Shown here: piece after piece, positions 42,601-52,521 of the stretch | How positions within the stretch are numbered: position 1 is the stretch's first letter | Layout: each line of letters opens with the position of its first letter | Assembly: GCA_000226015.1 (NCBI GenBank) | Contig: JH154797.1 | Coordinates: forward strand, 96,628 to 160,627 | Length of the DNA stretch: 64,000 nucleotides | Reading direction: 5' to 3' | From: Mnemiopsis leidyi | Taxonomy: Eukaryota; Ctenophora; Tentaculata; Lobata; Bolinopsidae | Made by a program: the position numbers and the translations under genes | The notes under the pieces: generated by a model | The model's input: only the letters and a program-made list of their open reading frames with translations | Databases searched by the model: none | What the model was told of the DNA's origin: nothing

Positions 42601-45600
42601 ATTTGTGCTATATGATCAAGAAGACCAAAATTTTATTATTTCTCACATACATTTTTGCTCACAGAATAAATAGATTTTAAACAAATAGATTTAAATACAA
42701 TGGAAAAACACCAAATGCAATCAGAGTCAGTCAGAGAAGCCATCAATTGCATTTTATCTGCCTCCATGAGCCTTCTAACCGAATTTCCACCATTTAACAA
42801 AATCATTAATATCATAATTTTCAGACGTGGAGATAACTAGTGAAAGCCATTTTCGTTTGGCAGGATCATCTGATCAAGTTTCTTTAACATGCCTGGTATC
42901 GGGGTAAGTTCTAATATGCATAGTTTTATAGTTCTATTTATAGAATAAATAATATCTTAATATGGTTAATTTCTAAGTTCTAGTTTCTACTATCGGGGTA
43001 AGTTCTAATATGCATAGTTTCATAGTTCTATTTATAGAATAAATAATATCTTAATATGGTTAATTTCAAAGTTCTAGTTTCTACTATCGGGGTAAGTTCT
43101 AATATGCATAGTTTCATAGTTCTATTTATAGAATAAATGATATCTTAATATGGTTAATTTCAAAGTTCTAGTTTCTATTATCGGGGTGAGTTCTAATATG
43201 CATAGTTTTATAGTTCCATTTATAGAATAAATGATATCTTAATATGGTTAATTTCAAAGTTCTAGTTTCTACTATCGGGGTTAGTTCTAATATGCGTGCA
43301 CAGTTTTAAAGTACTACGCTTATTCTAATATGGTTTGGCAAAATTTCGGAGAAAGTCTTTCAATATCATCATGCAGAAAAAGAGTAAAAGAATAATATCA
43401 ACCAAGGTCTGCAAAACCGTACGTAACAATAATTAGTCAATCTATGGGTGTTCACTGTTCACCACCTAAGACGTTTAGTTTTTATACTTTTTAACTTTAC
43501 CGAAGGCCGGTAACTGCATGTTAGCGGTCAGTCTAGTGACTGCTACAGTGTGTACGTGCGCACAAGTTTTAATTATCATGCTAAAATATACATGAATATA
43601 GACATGAATATACTCGTTTATACGGCTACACTGAACAATTAATTGTAGATTAAGTAGACGTTATTTAGTAGACACAGAGAGGTAAACCTATACTCTTTAC
43701 CTCTTTTTAAACTTCTTTTGAAATATCCTAGTGACTAAGTTACCTAGTAACCGATACACTCACCCACTAAGCTACAAACTTACAAACTATTGATTAGAAA
43801 TATCCTAGTGACTAAGTTACCTAGTAACCGATACACTCACCCACTAAGCTACAAACTTACAAACAAAATACCACATTATCAGGACAGACTCTGCAGCTGG
43901 AAAGTTCAGATGGACTTCTGAATCTGAGATGTTACGTGAGACTGATGGCATGGCTGCTCTTACAAGCGACACTTACAACTTGGGTACGCACTGCAATTGT
44001 CTCGTGGGCTTACTTTAGGATTAGGATTTTTCATGCAAAATATCGAGATTTAAAATTCAAGTCCTTTTTTGAGGACAGCATTTTTGGGGAGGGTCGTGAA
44101 TGTGACAGCGATTATTGAGCAATGAGAAGGTTGTCTGAGGGAGGTAAGGTTGATAAAAGTATGACTGTAAAGTGATAAATCCCAAAAAAACTGTAAGTAA
44201 ACTAGGCTCATAGAGTAATATCTTTGTTTTAAGTGCCACCGAGTGCAATTTCACGCAAAACCGTCGGCTGTACTGCAGACTTATCTACGGCACAGAATGG
44301 TGCAGACGCCACTGCCACATACGACATCAACTTTGTTTGTAAGTACACAATCGTCTGATCTACAAATATCTTTAATTTCATCGTTTAAATGTAAGGAAAT
44401 TTTGCTGTTAAGAGATTACCAAATTCAAATCGAAATTAGCGATGACGATTTCCCTAAATCTTAACTTTTATCAAAACCAAACATTTAAATTTCCAGCTAT
44501 AACCGCTACGAGAGGTATGTTTAAGAAAGGAACGGAACCAGTGACACTGACGTGCACTGTAACTGCGGATCCTCAAGAACAAACCACTTTGGACTCTGCT
44601 CAGTTTAAGTAAGTCGACATGAATTTAGAGAGGGTTCCCCTACGGTCAAAGGTCCTCGAATTAGTTGCCAGTGGGGCATCCAATACAAGATATTTCATGC
44701 ATTGAATTATAGTGACAGTGCAAAAATTAAAGTTTTTCCTTTACTGAACCATTAAATTCTTGTTGTGTAAAATTTCATTTTTATCTTTCGTAAATTGAAT
44801 TAATCATCTTAGGTGGAGACTTGAAGGACAAACGTCGACACTAAAATCTGGAGAGAGTGGCTTCACAATTGTCGGTATGTTACTATAGTGCATCTAAATC
44901 TGAAGATAAATATAAATTACCAAATTAAGTAATAGATCGAAAAGTATTCTTGGGAGGGGTCACAAATTTTTCTTCTCTTGTGAAAGCGGTTTACCAGTGG
45001 GATGTTGTGCACGGCCAATCAATATTGAGTAAAGCTATCACGTGACGTAGGCGATGTGTGACCCCTCCGTGTCGATACTTTTCTCTGTTACTCTAACTGG
45101 TACTCACTCTTCATCTGAAATTGGAGAGTTCTTCACGGAAGTGTCGATAAAACTGAAAGTTTAAGTTCAAACGCTGAAAACGCTGATATATAACGAATTC
45201 TAAACAGCCGATAGGGTTTACTGTGAAGGAATACGGTGCAATCGAAATGTATGGTCGTATGAGCATACAAATGAATGTAGCATACAAATGAATGTAGCAT
45301 ACAAATGAATGTAGCAAACAACTGAATGTAGCATACAAATGAATGTAGCATACAAATGAATGTAGGCAAAAGCCTACAGTCACCAGAATTTAAAGGGCGG
45401 ATTATACAATCATGATGAAACTCCGAGTACTCTATTTCGAGCAAACGTTCCATACGAGCGACCAAATACACACGAGCCGGGTGTAAAGCAGCTACCCAAT
45501 CAACAGCGAGCTCGCTCCCTGTTGGTTGAGAGGCGGGCTCGCGTCGATACACTCGCTTCCTATTGGTTGACAAGCGGTCACGTGACAACGCGCTCTGGCC

Positions 45601-48600
45601 AATCAGGGAGCGCGCGAGGCTGTACTTTGGTTTATCGTATTGAATGTATGCTGTGCCCGTTCAACTTTTACACGGAGGTGTAAATACGTTTTGTTGCCTC
45701 TTATAGCGTTTTATCGTGGCGATTCGTATTCAAGATTGGGATGTTTGTCAAGTCTGTTCAATATCATCGACCCTTTATAAAGCCGTCGCCCGAATACTTA
45801 GTGCTTATTCAATGGTAGGTTGGTATACGCCTCGCATTCGAGCAATATGTGAATTTTATATCCAATATGTGAATATGTATTTTAGCTTTTTAGAACCCTT
45901 TCCAATTGTGATAGACCAAAACACGGTGTTCCACCAAGTAAACTCACAATATTTTTATTAATTATTAATCCGTGGTTTTATTTTGAATTTGAGTTTTGAG
46001 TCTTCATTAGCTAACCATCATTCAACTTTCAAGTTACTTGAAAATCAAGCTAGTGAAACGCTAGTGAAACGCTAGTGAAACGAGCTATAATCATTGATTT
46101 GTGAAATGTGATCATTGATAAGGTATACTAGATATAGTTCGGATTTAAAAATAGTTTCCCATAACGCTAGATGTACGTACTGACGTACACACCGAAATAG
46201 GCTGGGATATACCTAGTTTAAAATATGTTAAGAAAATAAAAGCTGGAAATATCACTATCACGTGACATTGTTGGCATAGTAACCTGGCTACCATGGTTGT
46301 GTCACGCGAGAGTGTTTCTCAGTTTCTCAATTCCGAAAGTTTGTACCATGCCATTTAAATTGCAGAGTCCAACCTTTTCAGTGTGTGTGAGTGTCTATTT
46401 CAACATGATTAGATCAATAATCGTACTAGGCATTAGGTCAAGAGTATGCTATTCAACCCAGAGTAAATCAGAAAATAATCAAAGTTAAGATCCGAGGTCT
46501 AAAATTGTACCGTAGATCTTATACATTTGCCGGGTTATATCTGGTACAACGCCAACTGATACAACACCGAAGAAAAAAAGTCCTTCTGCTAAGCAATGCA
46601 ACATAAGTCTCTTGTTTAGACTTCACTCTCGTCATATGGTCCACTCCCATACACCTGAATCTCCCTGAAGTTCATATGTTTAGCTAGAGATTGCTTCACG
46701 TAAATCTTCCTAGCGTACATGTGCTGGTTTACATCAAAGTTATAAAGGGGCTTCTCCTCTACTATTCCTCCGATTTGTTCCCCGTCAGCGTAGATAAAGA
46801 CACCGAGATTGTTACTTTGGCAACAATCGATCCTACTCCAAAGTTTGACAGTGCGAATCTTGAAGAGTCCGCCAAGATCAATGATGAGAACAAAGTTTCT
46901 CTGATTATGACCACTAATTGGATGCTGTATTGGGTTCACCCCATTCCAATCGTTGCTAAGTGTATAAACCCCATCTACCGCGTATTCCGAGAAGAGTCTG
47001 TCGCCCCAGGTACTGTTCTGCCAAGTCAGCTTTTGTTGAGAAATCAGCCTTATTTCAGATCTCATGGTCTCAACCTTCCCATTAACCTCCGTGACCTGGG
47101 ATCTCACCTCACTCTGACTATCTTCTATCCTCTCAAGACTTTCCAAACTCTCAACCAACTTCGACTCAATATTTTCGATGCTCTCCGCTTGTCCTATAAT
47201 CTGTCCCTGCATCTCTTTAACCTCCTTGATAAGATCAATAACCTGGAGCAAGAGCAAGTCCGACCGGTTGTCCCCAAAAAGGGAGTACATTTCCTCTCTT
47301 AGACTGAGAGATACCTCTCTGAGCTGGTCCTTTATAGCTCGAACCTCACTGTCAAGACTAGCTGGTCTTGAGGCTGCTACTGACTCCGCCCTCAGAGCGT
47401 TCGAGAAAAAACTTAAAATTACTAGCTGGATAACGATTAACATCTTGTCAGATAAAAAATCTAGACTGGGCTCCCAAGAAATGGTCGCCGAACGTTTGGT
47501 AAATTGATAGGTGAATAAATGCAAGGTTTGATGTTATCAGGTCGTGTGGTGTGCTTTTTTTATTAGAATATTCCCGGTTTTTATTAGAATATTCCCGGTT
47601 TTTATTAGAATATTCCCGGTTTAGCCCCATCTTTTTATCTGAATAGGAACGACTGATAATTTATCAACATTTAATCAAACCACCAGGATTTTGGTTTTTG
47701 AGAAATAATAAACTCTTGATATTGATTTTTTCTAGAAGCCCCATAATGGGCAGACTAATTATTCGATCATGTTAAAATCAAAAAGTTTATTCGTGAACTT
47801 TCTATGATGAAATTCAAAATTTCGCTTTAAAAGATTCCTTACAGACACCCTATTTTTGTGACGTAACGTTGTCGTTACTCGGCAGCGCAGAGTCGTATAC
47901 TGATATATCAGTTCCTGTTGAGCAATTTGAGATATCTCAAGAGAATCAATATTTGAATCTATAATATAATACTTTAGCACTAAGCAGGCAAGCAGCTTCA
48001 TCAAATTATAAAAAGGATTCCCTTAATAAACACATGCCTTTTCAGCGTCTGCAGTGGTTGCAACTTCCGAAGTTAAGAAGATGGATAACAAGCTGATAAT
48101 TGACAACGCTGACATAACTGCTGACACGGGCATTGTGTGTCTGTACGATACCGAACACGTCAAGACAGAAACAACATTAGATGTTGTCGGTAAGTGTTGT
48201 GTACAGAGGCTTTACTTTAAAGCTTTTAGTAGAAAGTCGCTGGTTTGTTGTAGACTCATCATGGTTTGTGGACAGTTACACTTTCATTGTGTCGTTCGCG
48301 GAGGCAATGAAACGAGCTAAAATTATTGTATAAATATTTTCTTCATCCTCAGCTACTTAGACATTGTCACTCAAATTATTTAATAAATAGTAGTTGTTGA
48401 AAGTATTAAAACATCATGGTTTGTCTCACCAGATGACTCGGAAACTATTCTGTATATCAAGTTTCTCCAACTTATCTTATACGATAATTTATTTATCTTC
48501 AAATTTGAGAAAAATCGAAAAATTTCTCCCTATTTCCTCCGCAGACGTTACGTTGACGGGAGTCAGTGCGGCAGCCAAGTACTCTGCCACGATAGTAACC

Positions 48601-50137
48601 TGCAGCGTAACCGGGGTGCTCCCTAACACTGATCCAGGTCTCACTGTAACCTGGACTGTTGGGAGTACTCTGGAGGATGGGGTGTGGAGCGAGGGAGGTG
48701 GCTATTCTGCTTCTAAAAAGGTATGAGGTTCTATCTAGTGACGTGATTTATGATGTTTTATTGTTTTTAAACAGTGTTTTGAAAAAGTCTTATTGTATCC
48801 TTGTTTAGTAAAGTGTAAGATTTAATCTAAGATAGCTTGATTGTTATAAACTGTTTTAATCTTGTTAAAGTCCGATTTGGTTCAGATCGACATAGCTCAA
48901 GATGAAGATTTAGACGTGAAATGTGAAGTTAAGGGACCCGGAGGATTCCATTACACTGCTAGCATAACCATCGACGTTATAAGTAAACTTTTTCATATGT
49001 GAACTTTTGGAAATTTATCAAGATTACAACTTACTTAAGGTTTCTTAAGGTTTCAATTTTACTTTTCATTTCGTCTTGAAATACAATCAACAAACACCTT
49101 TACCAGAATTTACCGCAACTACCCCTATTGCAACTGCCGGTGCTGAAGTCACCCTGACTTGTTCTGCTAGTGTACTAAACAGTGATCAGGCATGTTTGAC
49201 ATTTAGTTTAGACATTTTATTAGAAAATTAGTGAACAGTAGTGCATAAGTTTTGATAAAGAAATGTGCGTTATTTCATTTTCTTGGTTTAAAGCATGAGA
49301 ATTGTTTTTAAAATCGACGATATCAAGGTTTCATGTCCATAATTTCTAGATTTGAATTAAGACCATGAATAACCCATCTTATCCCCGTTACCTAGGCAAC
49401 GGTAGTTTGGAAAGTAATCCCAAACAGCGGAGCCGGATCTTCTCGAGGCGAACTAGAAATAATTCTGAACGATCGAGCTACCCAGAGCTTCAATGAAGGG
49501 GTATTAACTGCCAAGACAACAATTGCTAACCCACAGTTTGACTTCTCCTGGGAATGTGTGGTTGATTATCTGGGCGAGTCAATGAAAGTAAGACGAGCTC
49601 TGATCTGGATTGGTGAGTTTGTATTAGGAAGAAGTTTTTCGAAGCTTTGCCTGGGTTTACCACATGCCCAATGTTCATTTCTTCATTTGTTTTTGGATTT
49701 GTGCCTTGTATAAGTAATCCTAGAATAGCTTCCTTCCCCACGTAGAGTTCGAATAAAAGTTGCTAAGTTGGCGGTTGTTTATATCCCATAAAAATTCGTA
49801 TTGTAAAATGTTAAGTATGAACAAATACTATGCTCAACATAATCTTCTTTCTTTAGGTTGACGGCAGTTTGCCAATTTTCGGTGTTTCTATTTGATCGAT
49901 GTCCAATTAGGACGGGGATTACCTACCATTTAATGATCAAATGAACAGATTAAAAATTGGTTATTGTTGCAGGAATTGAAGCCATGACTCCAAAGTTCAT
50001 TAAGATTGGAAAGGAAGAAGAGATTGTTAGTACGATCAAAGACATGCAAATGTTTGAAAATTACGGAAGCGCTATACAATGGACTGGTGAAAATATTGCC
50101 GAAACATCCAGCTATTTCACGTTTACGATAGCTCAAG
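39620..50137 (+). CDS. Multi-domain immunoglobulin-like protein, partial (17 exons)
   Basis: Exons: 39620-39802, 40027-40106, 40316-40468, 41083-41203, 41681-41804, 41914-42149, 42825-42903, 43883-43983, 44234-44338, 44497-44608, 44814-44875, 48046-48189, 48545-48720, 48886-48982, 49107-49189, 49396-49612, 49973-50137; about 745 residues. Phases agree throughout. The start of exon 6 is uncertain (41914 or 41976). Domain borders all fall on phase 1 introns, the classic shuffled-Ig pattern. B-strand motifs VSLTCLVSG, VTLTCTVTA, IVTCSVTG and VTLTCSASV pair with later cysteines in VGCTADL, IVCLYDT, VKCEVKG and WECVVDY; tryptophans follow in KFRWTS, FKWRLE and VTWTV. Domain 1 carries a cysteine-rich insert (exons 2-3, eight Cys); the seventh unit lacks cysteines. 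The 49189 intron is GC-AG. It is probably an extracellular adhesion or recognition protein. The leader exon, membrane anchor and tail are not placed; the gene runs towards the N gap. Confidence 0.85.
42129..42230 (+). repeat. Duplicated exon end and splice donor in the Ig-domain gene
   Basis: A 38-bp block beginning AATTCTCTATAGACTACTAC and running through the donor (AgtatgTTTCG) to TTATCT occurs at 42129-42166 and again at 42193-42230, a period of 64 bp. The first copy is the true end of exon 6 with its donor; the second lies inside the intron and has a single change (gtatat). An extra partial copy of CTATAGACT lies between them. Confidence 0.9.
42897..43305 (+). repeat. 94-bp tandem array starting at the donor of Ig-gene exon 7
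   Basis: The motif TATCGGGgtaagTTCTAAT recurs at exactly 94-bp steps: 42897 (the real exon end and donor), 42991, 43085, 43179 and 43273. Later donors read gtaagt, gtaagt, gtgagt and gttagt, so they weaken away from the exon. Each unit carries seven exonic bases plus 87 intronic bases and ends in a TTCTAGTTTCTACT pyrimidine-rich stretch. Confidence 0.95.
43720..43864 (+). repeat. 77-bp direct duplication upstream of an Ig-gene acceptor
   Basis: A block beginning GAAATATCCTAGTGACTAAG occurs at 43720 and 43797. The second copy ends just before the acceptor of the exon at 43883. It is purely intronic. Confidence 0.9.
45264..45364. repeat. Tandem repeat, 17-bp unit (ATGTAGCATACAAATGA)
   Basis: About six copies stand head to tail, one altered (GCAAACAACTGA). 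It lies in the large intron of the Ig-domain gene, beside a GC-richer island. A minus-strand open frame over it gives a repetitive peptide and looks like a by-product. Confidence 0.9.
45491..45610. promoter_or_regulatory. GC-richer island with CCAAT boxes and an E-box inside the Ig-gene intron
   Basis: CCAAT occurs at 45496 and 45599, and inverted as ATTGG at 45562, with a related TTGG at 45522. A palindromic GTCACGTGAC lies at 45577-45586. CpG steps are frequent, against an AT-rich background. This is a typical CCAAT-type promoter composition. It lies about 1.8 kb beyond the start of, and downstream of, the nested minus-strand gene, so it is not that gene's promoter. No coding exon was recognised next to it; an internal promoter or a non-coding transcript is possible. 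Confidence 0.45.
46258..46300. promoter_or_regulatory. E-box plus two X-box-like sites in the Ig-gene intron
   Basis: TCACGTGAC (46258-46266) is followed by GTTGGCATAGTAACC (46270-46284), CTACCATGGTTG and GTCACG. The parts are those of the modules at 24 and 29 kb in a tighter arrangement. It sits about 300 bp beyond the 3' end of the nested lectin gene. Confidence 0.4.
46616..47443 (-). CDS. Secreted coiled-coil protein with C-terminal fucolectin / F5/8-type C-like domain, nested in an intron
   Basis: This is a single-exon frame of 275 residues on the strand opposite the host gene. I start at the ATG at 47443 because it opens a clear signal peptide (MLIVIQLVILSFF, cut near residue 19). An upstream in-frame ATG at 47524 would add 27 polar residues ahead of it. 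Residues about 30-138 are a heptad-like, Glu/Lys/Leu-rich coiled coil suited to oligomerisation. Residues about 140-266 match the fucolectin/tachylectin-4/pentraxin-like (FTP) branch of discoidin-type domains: AVDGVY, an HP pair, LIIDLGGLFKI, LWSRIDCC and a closing FREIQVYG. Possible N-glycosylation sites are NRS (59) and NST (143). It probably binds sugars outside the cell as an oligomer. It lies in the 44876-48045 intron of the Ig-domain gene. The longer open frame on the other strand here is a shadow. Confidence 0.85.
   Translation of the reverse strand: MLIVIQLVILSFFSNALRAESVAASRPASLDSEVRAIKDQLREVSLSLREEMYSLFGDNRSDLLLLQVIDLIKEVKEMQGQIIGQAESIENIESKLVESLESLERIEDSQSEVRSQVTEVNGKVETMRSEIRLISQQKLTWQNSTWGDRLFSEYAVDGVYTLSNDWNGVNPIQHPISGHNQRNFVLIIDLGGLFKIRTVKLWSRIDCCQSNNLGVFIYADGEQIGGIVEEKPLYNFDVNQHMYARKIYVKQSLAKHMNFREIQVYGSGPYDESEV
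47561..47619 (-). promoter_or_regulatory. Three 21-bp repeats with GAATATTC dyads upstream of the lectin gene
   Basis: TATTAGAATATTCCCGG recurs exactly every 21 bp at 47561, 47582 and 47603 (plus coordinates), 120-180 bases upstream of the chosen lectin start. Each unit contains GAATATTC, which fits two inverted nGAAn heat-shock-element half-sites. The 21-bp spacing puts the three dyads on one face of the helix. Heat or stress control is an inference. Confidence 0.45.
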
Positions 50138-50334
50138 GTCAGTGAGTTTATCTGGTAAATAAGCTGTAAGTTATCAAATAAATATCGTTAACAGATATCG
50201 TAGAATCTAGCTGATTCTGATCGTAGCAAAGATATGGTATTTGGATTTCGCTGTCGGGGTGTCAAGTTTGTCAGAAAAAACGCAAGTGTATTTATGATGC
50301 GACTCATAAACAATTATCCGATCATTTAGTTAAA

Positions 50335-50344
50335 NNNNNNNNNN
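50335..50344. other. Assembly gap (10 N)
   Basis: Ten unspecified bases. The Ig-domain gene runs into this region without a visible end, and the sequence just right of it has a broken acidic frame, so continuity across this point is not assured. Confidence 1.
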
Positions 50345-50360
50345 AGTTCAAAAAGTTTTC

Positions 50361-50605
50361 ATGTCTGTGTCTTTTACTCCGGAAATTGAAACTGACACCG
50401 AAAATGAAGAAGAAGAAGATGATGATGATGAAGAAGAGGAAGAAGAAAAGAGAAAGAAGAAGAGGAAGAAGAAGCAGAGGAAGAGGAAGATTTTGAGTCC
50501 TCCTCCGAAGAAAATGAGAGTCAAAATCCAGATTATGAGTCAGCAGAAGAGACTCAGTCTGATTATTCAACTGCTAAGGAAATTGAAGCTAATGATTCCA
50601 ATTAA
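50361..50605 (+). pseudogene. Acidic C-terminal-like coding fragment with a frame break
   Basis: The left part reads as an acidic segment (EIETDTENEEEEDDDDEEEE). After a run of AAGAAG-type repeats the sensible frame changes: a second frame continues with EEDFESSSEEN, NPDYESAEETQSDY and STAKEIEANDSN and then stops with TAA at 50603-50605. Both halves have the composition of one acidic, serine-rich tail, but they lie in different frames, and the second frame meets stops in the GAT run upstream. Slippage in the GAA/GAT repeat or a sequencing error near the gap would explain it. It might be the cytoplasmic tail of the Ig-domain gene (same strand) or the end of another gene. I do not recognise a family. 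Confidence 0.4.
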
Positions 50606-50937
50606 ACTTGATGATGATCAGGCAGCTAGCTGAAAAGTTAAAAAAGATTTTGTTACTGTTGGCGACTTTTTTTTTCTTTCGCTCATTTACTTACATAATT
50701 TTAAAGCTCATTTGGACATTATTCATAAATTTTCCCAAAATGATATCTTGGCCAAAGTTTCGAGATTTCAAAAACCTCTTTTTAACCGCTACAATAATTT
50801 TTCATTGTAAAAGTTTGACTTCTATTTTCTTTAAAAATCACTGCTTATTTATATCTGACTCAAAGTACAAACATGAACAAACACTAATGAAAAAACTAAT
50901 AAATAGTTCTCTATCAATAAAGATGAATCGATGAATT

Positions 50938-51465
50938 TATCTGGGTGATACGGGTGATATCACCGGGTGATACGGGTGATATCACCGGGTGATACGGGTG
51001 ATATCACCGGGTGATATGAGTGATATCACCGGATGATACGGGTGATATCAGCGGGTGATATGGGTAATATCACCGAGTGATATGAGTGATATCACCGAGT
51101 GATATGAGTGATATCACCGAGTGATATGAGTGATATCACCGGATGATAAAAGTGATATCAGCGGGTGATATGGGTGATGTCACCGGTCGATATAACCGGG
51201 TGATACGGATGATATCACCGGGTAATACGGGTGATGTAACCGAGTGATACGGGTGATACGAATGATATCACCGGGTGATACGGGTGATATCACCGGATAA
51301 TACGGGTGATGTAACCGAGTGATACGGGTGATACGAATGATATCACCGGGTGATATGAGTGATATCACCGGATGATAAAAGTGATATCAGCGGGTGATAT
51401 TGGTGATGTCACCGGGTGATACGGGTAATATGGGTGATATCACTGGGTGATATAGGTGATCACGG
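50938..51465. repeat. Satellite-like array built on GGTGATATCACC
   Basis: About 530 bases consist of variants of GGGTGATACGGGTGATATCACC (22-23 bp), with some units reading GAGTGATATGAGTGATATCA and longer higher-order copies, for example around 51190-51260 against 51265-51340. The core GGTGATATCACC is itself a palindrome, so the array can form hairpins. Reading frames across it are trivial. Confidence 0.95.
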
Positions 51466-52521
51466 ATTTAGATTGATCAATTTATTTGAAGTGATCTAAG
51501 ACAATTTCAAAACGAGATTAATTAAATCCAGCATTCAAATTTATGGTTAATATTGATATATAATCCAATTGAAATACTGTAATTCTACTTATATCAGGCT
51601 TGAAAAAGTGCTGGGGCCCGCCACCCACGCCATAAAACCGCTTAGCGCCCTGCTTGAATTTTACGATTATTTGGATTTATATGATAAATCAAAGTTAATG
51701 GACTGCTCTCTTATGTGAAAATTTTGGGTGTTAAGCATGTAAGACTTAATTTTTTTTCTCTTTGTAGTGAATGAATTTCATTGGTTCATACCAAATCCCT
51801 GTTGACAAAGCCCCAGCCAAGCAAATGGTATCAACCCTCTAGTCTTGCATCAGACGGGAGTAACTTTTCAAAGCCTGGGCGTACCAAGAGGGCGTACCAA
51901 CCCTTAAAATTTTTGAAAATTCTTCTAATGAAAGAAAAAATACCCTTATGCAGAATTTATCATTTTTTAATGTTTAAAATAGAATTAGAAAAATCGTGTC
52001 CTTTCCCCTTTTTTCCAATCCCAAAGTCTTAAAAGAAACAAAAAATAAGCAATCAGTCCTCTACCAATCGTATTGTGTGTCTTTTTTCTTGACTTGACAT
52101 GTCTTCCAATGTATTGTGCCGGATCACAATGAAAAAAAAAATAGGTTATGACTGGAAATTATTTATCATTTAAAATGTACAATGAAATTTGTAAAAAATT
52201 CCTAGGGTTAATTTTTTTCTTAATTATTTACAGATGAATAGTAAAAAAACACTTTTTTTTAATATCATTAACTATGGGACAGAACTACATCAATGTGCAT
52301 TTCGATACTCGCGAGAAAAAAGATCAACGGCAACAAATAATTTACCAGGCAGACAACTAATCGAAATCTACTCGATAATTGAAAAATTACAAATAATATC
52401 TACCTGTTAAAAAACTAGAGTTATTTGGTCGCAACATTTCAATATAACCCCACATACTCTAATGTTTTATATTCAACACTAAAAATTCAAAACAAGTAAG
52501 AACTAAAGAAAACTGTTATGA
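51466..52521. other. AT-rich spacer, no gene recognised
   Basis: Long A and T runs and short frames only. No Polinton-type integrase, ATPase, protease or capsid frame was seen here, although it adjoins the 3' side of the polymerase gene. Confidence 0.6.

Noticed and set aside
45133-45588. 151-codon minus-strand open frame
   Set aside because: Half of it is a translation of the 17-bp tandem repeat and the rest is CCAAT/E-box island sequence; no family resemblance.
46691-47302. 203-codon plus-strand open frame over the lectin gene
   Set aside because: It is antisense to a frame with a signal peptide, coiled coil and recognisable domain; its own product has no motif.
51180-51368. Minus-strand frame with repeated IIRITRI peptide
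   Set aside because: Pure translation of the GGTGATATCACC satellite.
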